This document shows positions 1-4,965 of a stretch of 5,095 nt of DNA, in pieces. This DNA comes from Candidatus Dadabacteria bacterium (GTDB taxonomy: Bacteria > Desulfobacterota_D > UBA1144 > Nemesobacterales > CSP1-2), in the NCBI GenBank assembly GCA_022615255.1, contig JAKEHC010000026.1, positions 1 through 5,095 on the forward strand, in the 5' to 3' direction. The translations under genes and the position numbers were made by a program. Within the stretch, counting starts at the first letter, position 1. Every line of letters starts with the position of its first letter. The notes beneath the pieces are model-generated. The model ran no database searches. It was not told the origin of the DNA and saw only the letters and a program-made list of their open reading frames with translations.

Positions 1-836
1 GCGATATCTCCGGCATAGAAGATAGCTAACACAACAACTTCCTTGCCGTGCACTTCCTTGGGAAGAAAAGGCAACGGCGGAGCCTGGCGAAGCACCACCC
101 ACACGCTGAGTTCCTCAGGTGCAGATTTCACAAATTCGCGATACTTCCTCAGCACCTGCTTTGCCTGGTCTAACGGAAAAACTACCAACCCGGCCAATAT
201 CTCAGGTCCCACGGGATGGAGCTTGAATTCGAACTGTGTGACGACCCCGAAGTTACCGCCGCCGCCTCGAATCGCCCAGAACAGGTCGGCATCCTCGTTT
301 TCGCTTGCTCGTGCTTTCTTGCCGTCAGCGGTGACCACGTCTGCTGAGACCAGATTGTCTATGGTCATACCGTATTTACGCGTCAGCCAGCCGAATCCGC
401 CACCCAGAGTCAGACCTGCAATGCCCGTCGTTGAATTGATCCCCACCGGTGTTGCCAGCCCATATTTCTGTACCGCTTCGTCAAAATCAGCCAATGTGGC
501 TCCGGGTTCCACATATGCGCGCCTCTTCGCGGCATCAACGCGGACGTTTTTCATGTTTGAAAAATCGATCATCATGCCGCCTTCGCACACCGCGTTACCC
601 GCGATGTTATGCCCTGCGCCACGAATGGATATCTCAAGCCCGTTCCGGCGCGCAAGCCGTATGGCATGTGAAACGTCATCGGCTTTGGCGCACTGCACGA
701 TGACAGCCGGTCGGCGGTTGATCATCGCATTCCATATTTTGCGAACCTCTTCATAATTCGGATCGCCGGGGAGCACCAGTTGGCCCTTCACTTTGCCCTT
801 AAGCTCCTCAGTTGCTTCATTGAGTAAAGTTGTCAC
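1..836 (-). CDS. FAD-binding oxidoreductase, BBE / 6-hydroxynicotine oxidase type (3' end cut by window)
   Basis: This is the N-terminal 278 codons of a PCMH-type covalent flavoprotein, family FAD_binding_4 (usually about 450-470 residues). Its C-terminal substrate and BBE segments lie outside the window. Such enzymes oxidise alcohols, sugars, amines or alkaloid-like substrates and pass electrons to oxygen or another acceptor; the substrate cannot be read here. Visible motifs: residues 71-80 IRGAGHNIAG, where His76 matches the 8-alpha-histidyl-FAD attachment site; 132-149, a GINSTTG...GGGFG loop; 189-200, IRGGGGNFGVVT, of the FAD-binding fold. The position of the second covalent anchor in bicovalent members (Cys of a GxCP loop) appears to be Asn134, so a single covalent bond is expected. 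The GTG start at 836 is chosen because TGGAGGA lies about 7 nt upstream; an in-frame GTG at 851 would put that site inside the gene. No signal peptide is seen, so it is probably cytoplasmic. Arginine codons are 14 of 16 CGN, unlike queC. It is divergent from queC. The family is sure, the substrate unknown. Confidence 0.93.
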   Translation of the reverse strand, partial: MTTLLNEATEELKGKVKGQLVLPGDPNYEEVRKIWNAMINRRPAVIVQCAKADDVSHAIRLARRNGLEISIRGAGHNIAGNAVCEGGMMIDFSNMKNVRVDAAKRRAYVEPGATLADFDEAVQKYGLATPVGINSTTGIAGLTLGGGFGWLTRKYGMTIDNLVSADVVTADGKKARASENEDADLFWAIRGGGGNFGVVTQFEFKLHPVGPEILAGLVVFPLDQAKQVLRKYREFVKSAPEELSVWVVLRQAPPLPFLPKEVHGKEVVVLAIFYAGDI

Positions 837-843
837 GGCATTT

Positions 844-850
844 TCCTCCA
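844..850 (-). promoter_or_regulatory. Shine-Dalgarno site of the flavoprotein gene
   Basis: On the minus strand the sequence reads TGGAGGA, a near-perfect match to the 16S rRNA tail. It sits about 7 nt before the GTG at 836. The nearby ATG at 842 gives only ATG CCG TGA, so this site decides for the GTG start. Confidence 0.8.
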
Positions 851-930
851 CATAAAAAGATTTAAAAAAAAAGATGCCTAGTCGGCTACGTTATCCTTAC
901 ATCTCATGTTTTTCCTGCGGCATAACAAAA

Positions 931-954
931 TTAGACTGCCATAATGCAGTCTAA
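931..954. promoter_or_regulatory. Perfect 9+9 bp inverted repeat, candidate operator
   Basis: TTAGACTGC and GCAGTCTAA form a perfect dyad around the six-base spacer CATAAT. It lies between the divergent flavoprotein gene and queC, about 80 bp from either outermost start. No T-run follows on either strand, so a protein-binding operator (for example TetR- or LysR-like) fits better than an intrinsic terminator. Part of it recurs downstream: AGACT-GCC-ATAATGCA at 934-948 is echoed as AGACTATAATGCA at 969-981. The regulator is not in the window and its class is unknown. Confidence 0.5.
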
Positions 955-956
955 AT

Positions 957-969
957 TCCCTCTTAGGGA
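957..969. repeat. Short inverted repeat next to the operator-like dyad
   Basis: TCCCT and AGGGA flank a CTT loop, a perfect 5-bp stem. In RNA, AGTCT (948-952) could also pair with AGACT (969-973) and so compete with the larger 931-954 hairpin. It may be part of the same regulatory region, or chance; it is too short to stand alone. Confidence 0.25.
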
Positions 970-997
970 GACTATAATGCAAATCCTTTATCGATAC

Positions 998-1003
998 TAT
1001 AAT
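998..1003 (+). promoter_or_regulatory. Candidate -10 box (TATAAT) upstream of queC
   Basis: An exact TATAAT lies here, 13 bases before the ATG at 1017 and 88 before the ATG at 1092. No good -35 (TTGACA-like) element is seen 16-18 bp upstream. Transcription would start near 1010, giving a nearly leaderless message if translation began at 1017, or a leader of about 80 nt if it began at 1092. A second TATAAT occurs at 973-978 and could be an alternative. Confidence 0.4.
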
Positions 1004-1091
1004 AAGATCTAATTCGATGTCAAGGAAAAGCGGGATACATATAGCTTGCCTCAATTATTTTGATCATTTAGGATTAATAAACAATAGAATA

Positions 1092-1769
1092 ATGAGACAA
1101 AAAAGGGCGGTTCTTAGTGTATCGGGTGGGATAGATAGCGCAACCCTTGTTTATAAAGCGGTTAAAGAAGGGTATGAAACCCGTGCCCTTACCTTTATCT
1201 ATGGGCAGAAGCATAAAAAGGAGATAGAGTATGCGAAGAGAATCTGTACTGGTTTAAATGTAATTCATAAGGTTATAGACCTTTCACCATTAAAAGAGAT
1301 TCTTTCGGGTTCTGCCTTGACCGATTCTAGTGTGGAGGTCCCCGAGGTTCCAGAAACTTCAGAATATTATGAAACCCTTTCGACGACTATAGTTCCAAAC
1401 AGGAACTCAATCTTTCTCTCAATTGCCATAGGGTATGCGGTAAGCATAAAAGCAGACCACGTTTTTTTTGGAGCGCATTTATCGGACAGGGGCGTTTATC
1501 CGGACTGCAGGAGGGAATTTGTAGAAGCCTTTGAGCGCGCTGAGCGTCTTGCAAATGATAATAAACAATTAGTCGTAGCGGCGCCATTTATTGATATGTA
1601 TAAATCTCAAATTATTAAGCTAGGGACTGAGTTAGGGGTTCCCTATAAAGACACGTGGTCCTGTTATAAGGGCGGGAAAGTACACTGCGGCGTTTGCAGT
1701 TCGTGCAGAGAGAGAAAAAGAGGGTTTGAGGAAGCGGGTGCATTTGATCCCACTGAATATGAGAGATGA
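1092..1769 (+). CDS. queC: 7-cyano-7-deazaguanine (preQ0) synthase QueC
   Basis: QueC converts 7-carboxy-7-deazaguanine, ammonia and ATP to preQ0, the last step of deazaguanine core synthesis in the cytoplasm. Numbered from the ATG at 1092 (225 aa): residues 11-16 SGGIDS form the PP-loop that binds ATP pyrophosphate; 37-41 YGQKH and 101-105 VPNRN are family blocks; 127-140 hold the GAHLSD...YPDCR block; Cys191, Cys199, Cys202 and Cys205 make the C-terminal zinc site (C-x7-C-x2-C-x2-C). The gene ends with the usual DPTEY. Homologues are about 220-235 aa and begin a few residues before the PP-loop, which favours 1092. An in-frame ATG at 1017 would add 25 residues, beginning MSRKSG, that match nothing I know. 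Neither ATG has a clear ribosome-binding site. Arginine codons are 11 of 14 AGR, like queE downstream. The function is secure; the start is not. Confidence 0.96.
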   Translation: MRQKRAVLSVSGGIDSATLVYKAVKEGYETRALTFIYGQKHKKEIEYAKRICTGLNVIHKVIDLSPLKEILSGSALTDSSVEVPEVPETSEYYETLSTTIVPNRNSIFLSIAIGYAVSIKADHVFFGAHLSDRGVYPDCRREFVEAFERAERLANDNKQLVVAAPFIDMYKSQIIKLGTELGVPYKDTWSCYKGGKVHCGVCSSCRERKRGFEEAGAFDPTEYER

Positions 1770-1818
1770 TATGAAATAATTAAGTTAATGTCATAATACA
1801 TAATTTGAAGATGCTTCC

Positions 1819-1873
1819 GTTTTCTTGTAAGTAAGGTAGCTTATCAATTGATTAGGTAAAATAAAAAGAAAAC
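1819..1873. repeat. Inverted repeat and palindrome between queC and the methyltransferase
   Basis: GTTTTCTT (1819-1826) and AAGAAAAC (1866-1873) are perfect 8-base complements 39 nt apart. Between them is the 10-bp palindrome ATCAATTGAT (1843-1852). The loop is long and the arms AT-rich, so this is not a convincing terminator. It could be a protein-binding region or simply AT-rich chance. The rest of this 150-160 bp gap shows nothing else I can support. Confidence 0.2.
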
Positions 1874-1916
1874 TCCGCATTATGAGTAATCTATTTAAGA
1901 TATTGGTCTAAATTCG

Positions 1917-1924
1917 GGTGGTGA
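1917..1924 (+). promoter_or_regulatory. Shine-Dalgarno site deciding the methyltransferase start
   Basis: GGTGGTGA differs by one base from the ideal GGAGGTGA and lies 5 nt before the GTG at 1930. Two earlier in-frame GTG codons (1918 and 1921) lie inside this site, so they are unlikely to be the true starts. Confidence 0.65.
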
Positions 1925-1929
1925 TTATA

Positions 1930-2946
1930 GTGTCAAAAGAAGAAAACCAAACCAACCCGTCGCCTGAGCGAATCATTCAAGACCTTTGGGTGGGGCGAGG
2001 AGTGCAGGCACTGGTTGCCGCCGTTGAGCTTAACCTATTTACTAACATAGCAAATGGAAAAGGCACGGCTAGAGAGATATCTCGAGCTTCCAAAGCTTCG
2101 GAGCGCGGCGTCAAACGACTCCTCGATGCATTGGTAGGATTCGGATATCTGATTAAGAAAGGTGATAAATATAAGCTTAGTGCCATATCTGAAAAGTTTC
2201 TCGTGCGGGGCAGGGAATCTTACATGGGTGAATTTGTCTATGAGACAAAACTCACATGGGAGAACTGGTCACGACTCACTGATGTGGTAAAGAGCGGTCG
2301 CCCTGTCGATGCGGTAGATACGGAGGAGCGTGGGCGTGATTTTTTCCCAAGACTCGTTGCGGCTATTTTCCCAATGAGCTTTGGTGCGGCGCGCGCCGCT
2401 TTCGCAGCTCTACCTAAAAAAGCAAACAATAAGATTAAGGGTATCCTGGATGTTGCCGCTGGCTCAGGTGCTTGGTCCATTGCCTTTGCAGAGGCGATTC
2501 CCGACGCGCGTGTGACGGTAGTTGATTATCCTGAAGTAACGCCTATTACGCGGAGGTTTGCCGAGAGGTTCGGAGTTGGTGATAAATATCATTACATCGA
2601 AGGAAACCTCCGTGAAGTGGACTTCGGCAGGAATCGTTATGATCTTGTGATCCTGGGGCATATTATTCACTCTGAAGGGGAGGTATGGGGAAGGAAGCTT
2701 ATAAAGAAATCGTACAGGGCTTTGAAAGACGGTGGGTTGCTTTTGATTGCTGAGATAATACCCAACGACAATCGAACCGGACCTTTGATCCCTCTAGTTT
2801 TCGGCTTGAATATGCTCTTACACACAGAACAGGGGGATGTGTTCACAATGTCTCAATACCGGAAGTGGCTTAAAGAGGCAGGCTTTAAGAAGTTCAATAC
2901 AATAAAGGCTCCAACACCCTCACCGCTCATTCTGGCTACGAAATAA
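1930..2946 (+). CDS. SAM-dependent O-methyltransferase (acetylserotonin / hydroxyneurosporene O-methyltransferase class)
   Basis: A class I methyltransferase of the Methyltransf_2 type, 338 aa from the GTG at 1930 and typical in length; starting at 1918 would add four residues. Residues about 20-95 form the N-terminal winged-helix dimerisation domain. The Rossmann domain follows: 173-183 LDVAAGSGAWS is the SAM-binding motif I, Asp199 in VVDYPEV is the likely ribose-binding acidic residue, and 224-232 EGNLREVDF is motif II. His247 in GHIIHSEGE matches the general base of the HxxHDW motif of small-molecule O-methyltransferases, though the usual Asp-Trp after it is Ser-Glu. The family methylates hydroxyls on aromatic or isoprenoid small molecules; the substrate here is unknown. 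It lies between queC and queE with gaps of about 160 and 138 bp, so it may have its own promoter. Arginine codons (17 of 25 CGN) differ from queC, queE and cobT, hinting at separate origin. A role in modifying a cobamide lower ligand or a deazapurine is only a guess. Confidence 0.9.
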   Translation: MSKEENQTNPSPERIIQDLWVGRGVQALVAAVELNLFTNIANGKGTAREISRASKASERGVKRLLDALVGFGYLIKKGDKYKLSAISEKFLVRGRESYMGEFVYETKLTWENWSRLTDVVKSGRPVDAVDTEERGRDFFPRLVAAIFPMSFGAARAAFAALPKKANNKIKGILDVAAGSGAWSIAFAEAIPDARVTVVDYPEVTPITRRFAERFGVGDKYHYIEGNLREVDFGRNRYDLVILGHIIHSEGEVWGRKLIKKSYRALKDGGLLLIAEIIPNDNRTGPLIPLVFGLNMLLHTEQGDVFTMSQYRKWLKEAGFKKFNTIKAPTPSPLILATK

Positions 2947-3066
2947 ATGCTGGATAAGGTTGAATAGTGGTGATGAGGTATCATATAGAAGTGTCCTAGT
3001 CATTTACAACATAACCTCTACGAACCGAAAGATACTATACCCGCTTACCTCTTTAGAGAATTACTG

Positions 3067-3072
3067 TATAAT
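3067..3072 (+). promoter_or_regulatory. Candidate -10 box (TATAAT) upstream of queE
   Basis: An exact TATAAT lies 12 bases before the queE ATG. A weak -35 candidate, TTACCT (3045-3050), is 16 bp upstream. Transcription from here would start about 6 nt before the ATG, giving a nearly leaderless queE-cobT message. This fits the lack of a properly spaced Shine-Dalgarno site before queE. The rest of the 138-bp gap (2947-3084) shows no terminator or gene. Confidence 0.45.
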
Positions 3073-3084
3073 CTGAATGAAGGC

Positions 3085-3726
3085 ATGAAGATAAGCGAGA
3101 TTTTCATTTCAATTCAAGGCGAGGGAGTCGAAATAGGGCTGCCGACTGTATTTGTGCGTTTATTTACCTGTGACCTCAGGTGCACATGGTGTGACTCTAT
3201 GTATGCCGTTGAAGGGGCAGATTTTAAGGAGATGACTATAGAGGAGGTGAGGGAGGAGATAGAAAGGTTTGACTGTAAAAGGGTTTGCTTTACGGGGGGT
3301 GAGCCGCTTATTCAACAAAAAGAGCTTGAGATTCTTGCTAAGGATTTAATCCGTAATGAGTACAACATTGTGCTTGAAACAAGCGGGCACAAGAACCCTC
3401 CGCCTGTATTCTGGGCTGATAGTTGTCTTATAAGCATGGATTGTAAATGTCCAAGCTCAGGGATGGAGGGGAGGATGAATTTTGAACTCTTTGAAAGACT
3501 TCGCTATAAAGATCAGCTAAAATTCGTGATTCGAGATGAAGTTGACTATAGCTATGCAAAAGAAATCCTGAGCAGATATTTAATAAGAGCGAAAATTATC
3601 TTTCAGCCCGTTTATGGAACAAGCCTTAAGTGGCTAACGGAGAGGGTCTTGGAAGACAGATTAGATAGGGTAAGGGTTCTTCCCCAGCTTCATAAGATTA
3701 TTTGGGGTGACATAAGGGGAGTCTGA
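3085..3726 (+). CDS. queE: 7-carboxy-7-deazaguanine synthase QueE (radical SAM)
   Basis: QueE uses SAM, a [4Fe-4S] cluster and magnesium to contract 6-carboxy-5,6,7,8-tetrahydropterin to 7-carboxy-7-deazaguanine, the substrate of QueC. The protein is 213 aa, normal for the family. It opens with the family signature KISEIFISIQGEG. Cys29, Cys33 and Cys36 (C-x3-C-x2-C, in CDLRCTWCD) hold the radical-SAM cluster, and Ser38 occupies the Thr/Ser position linked to magnesium binding. Residues 71-74 GGEP are the SAM-binding motif; LETSGH (about 96-101) and the SMDCKCPSSG segment (about 116-125) are further conserved blocks. The ATG at 3085 begins right at the signature, so the start is firm, although GAAGG just before it is too close to be a good ribosome-binding site. 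cobT follows after one base. Arginine codons are 13 of 17 AGR. It acts in the cytoplasm with QueC, encoded upstream beyond the methyltransferase. Confidence 0.96.
   Translation: MKISEIFISIQGEGVEIGLPTVFVRLFTCDLRCTWCDSMYAVEGADFKEMTIEEVREEIERFDCKRVCFTGGEPLIQQKELEILAKDLIRNEYNIVLETSGHKNPPPVFWADSCLISMDCKCPSSGMEGRMNFELFERLRYKDQLKFVIRDEVDYSYAKEILSRYLIRAKIIFQPVYGTSLKWLTERVLEDRLDRVRVLPQLHKIIWGDIRGV
3715..3721 (+). promoter_or_regulatory. Shine-Dalgarno site of cobT inside the end of queE
   Basis: AGGGGAG lies 6 nt before the TTG at 3728, within the last codons of queE. It supports the TTG start and means ribosomes finishing queE uncover or reach the cobT start directly, as expected for translational coupling. 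Confidence 0.65.
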
Positions 3727-3727
3727 A

Positions 3728-4840
3728 TTGAGCCTACTTCATAGAACTATAGAATCAATAAAGCCGCTAAACCCAAGTTACTTTAATCTTGCTTCGGAGC
3801 GTCTCGATAACCTTACGAAGCCAAAGGGAAGTCTCGGAAGACTAGAGGAGTTTGCAAAGCGTGTCGTTGCGATTACTGAGAATACAAAACCGAGCCTGGA
3901 TAAAAAAGCTGTTTTTGTCCTCGCAGGCGATCATGGTGTGGTTGAAGAGGGAGTCAGTGCCTACCCAAAGGGAGTGACGAAGGAGATGGTGTATAACTTT
4001 CTTCGGGGCGGCGCAGGAATAAATGCGCTCTCACGACACACGGGGATTGACGTTTTTGTAGTAGATATCGGCGTGGATTGGCATTTTCAGATTGAAAATG
4101 CCGAAGGGCTCATAACAAGGAAGATAAGCATGGGTACAAACAATATTGCAAAAGAGCCTGCCATGTCAGCAGGTGAGGCTGTGAGAAGTATTGAGGTAGG
4201 AATAGGGCTTGTCCAGGATGCGGTTGAGAAAGGGTACAACTTTATTTCCGTAGGTGATATGGGGATAGGAAACACCACCCCCTCGTCAGCAGTGATGTCT
4301 TCACTTACAGGATTAAACCCAGATGAAATAGTCGGAACTGGCACTGGGATAGATAATAAGGTATTAGAGCATAAAGTCGAGGTGGTGAAAAATGCGCTTT
4401 CGTTTCACAATCCTGATCCTGATTTTCCAATCGATGTGCTTTCTAGAGTCGGAGGTTTTGAAATTGGAGGAATCGCAGGAGTGATTTTAGGCGGGGCTTC
4501 TAGGAGAATTCCGGTTGTGGTTGATGGATTTGTTTCAACCGCAGGGGCTACAGTTGCAATTGGTCTTTGTCCGGAGGTCAGTAACTATATATTTTTCTCA
4601 CATAAAAGCGCGGAAGGCGGCCATGGTCTAATCTTACAAAAACTCGGTGTTGTGCCGATACTCGACCTTGATATGCGCTTAGGAGAAGGAACGGGCGCAG
4701 TCTTGGCGATGTTTATAATAGAAGCTGGAGTTAAGGCTTATAACGAAATGGCGACTTTTGAAGAGGCAGGAGTATCAAAAAAACAGGAAAAGCATAACCA
4801 CTTAGCCACTAATGAACCCGACTTAGCTAGGATAAAATGA
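3728..4840 (+). CDS. cobT: Nicotinate-nucleotide--dimethylbenzimidazole phosphoribosyltransferase CobT
   Basis: CobT moves phosphoribose from nicotinate mononucleotide to a lower-ligand base, normally 5,6-dimethylbenzimidazole, giving the alpha-ribazole phosphate used in cobamide nucleotide-loop assembly. Conserved blocks in this 370-aa protein: 31-40 KPKGSLGRLE; 66-80, AGDHGVVEEGVSAYP; 176-188, GDMGIGNTTPSSA; 208-211 IDNK; 291-298 SHKSAEGG; 317-324 RLGEGTGA, where Glu320 aligns with the catalytic base Glu317 of Salmonella CobT. Asp177 stands where Salmonella has Glu174, a conservative change. The last 20 or so residues, after EEAGVS, form a charged tail not needed for the family fold. The TTG start has a Shine-Dalgarno site and begins one base after the queE stop, so the two genes share a transcript. 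The gene converges on cobU, a partner in the same pathway. CobT enzymes accept several bases, so the natural ligand cannot be told from this sequence. Confidence 0.96.
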   Translation: MSLLHRTIESIKPLNPSYFNLASERLDNLTKPKGSLGRLEEFAKRVVAITENTKPSLDKKAVFVLAGDHGVVEEGVSAYPKGVTKEMVYNFLRGGAGINALSRHTGIDVFVVDIGVDWHFQIENAEGLITRKISMGTNNIAKEPAMSAGEAVRSIEVGIGLVQDAVEKGYNFISVGDMGIGNTTPSSAVMSSLTGLNPDEIVGTGTGIDNKVLEHKVEVVKNALSFHNPDPDFPIDVLSRVGGFEIGGIAGVILGGASRRIPVVVDGFVSTAGATVAIGLCPEVSNYIFFSHKSAEGGHGLILQKLGVVPILDLDMRLGEGTGAVLAMFIIEAGVKAYNEMATFEEAGVSKKQEKHNHLATNEPDLARIK

Positions 4841-4893
4841 TGCATGATTAATCTTGCAAAACGCATCTTAAATACAGTATCATCTCGCTAATT

Positions 4894-4923
4894 TTCATTC
4901 GAGTTCATTTGCCTTCATTTGGC
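4894..4923. repeat. Three 10-nt tandem units beginning TTCATT
   Basis: Units at 4894, 4904 and 4914 read TTCATTCGAG, TTCATTTGCC and TTCATTTGGC; a fourth, degenerate unit begins TTCG at 4924. They lie in the gap between convergent cobT and cobU. The period of about one helical turn is notable, but three copies are few and the last is shared with the hairpin next to it. Confidence 0.45.
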
Positions 4924-4936
4924 TTCGCCGAAATGA
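4915..4936. terminator. Hairpin between convergent cobT and cobU, possible bidirectional terminator or REP-like element
   Basis: TCATTTGGC pairs with GCCGAAATGA around a TTC loop, giving nine base pairs with one bulged G (4930). No T-run follows on either strand, so it is not a standard intrinsic terminator. Its place between converging genes suits a transcript-end or RNA-stabilising hairpin. The shape (a GC core with TTCG in the loop, ending in AATGAC) resembles short dispersed palindromes of the REP type, which cannot be tested from one copy. The rest of 4841-4965 holds only a GATGC/GCATC pair (4839-4843, 4863-4867) of doubtful meaning. Confidence 0.35.
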
Positions 4937-4965
4937 CCTACATCTGCATTTTAGCGACTCAAATA

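Noticed and set aside
43..756. Long plus-strand open frame of 237 codons
   Set aside because: It is the antisense shadow of the flavoprotein gene, whose minus-strand translation has clear FAD-binding motifs. The plus-strand translation resembles no known family and is rich in Ser, Pro, Thr and Ala, as shadow frames often are.
864..895. Intrinsic terminator or attenuator (T9 run on the minus strand after a GCC/GGC pair) in the flavoprotein leader
   Set aside because: The T-run is real, but the stem before it is only about 3 bp with a 5-nt loop, too weak to call.
1017..1091. preQ1 riboswitch upstream of queC
   Set aside because: queC leaders in some bacteria carry preQ1 riboswitches, but I see neither the small GC-rich stem nor the A-rich tail and pairing block of class I, and no class II-like fold.
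2947..3084. Terminator or extra gene between the methyltransferase and queE
   Set aside because: Only short chance pairings (GAGGT/ACCTC, CTCT/AGAG) and no open frame of note; no T-run follows a stem.
3077..3088. Tiny ORF ATG AAG GCA TGA overlapping the queE start in an ATGA junction
   Set aside because: It has only three codons and no ribosome-binding site, and it would be partly upstream of the transcript start predicted from TATAAT at 3067-3072. Chance is the simplest reading.
4087..4344. Minus-strand open frame of 85 codons inside cobT
   Set aside because: It is antisense to a well-conserved part of cobT and shows no independent motif or ribosome-binding site.
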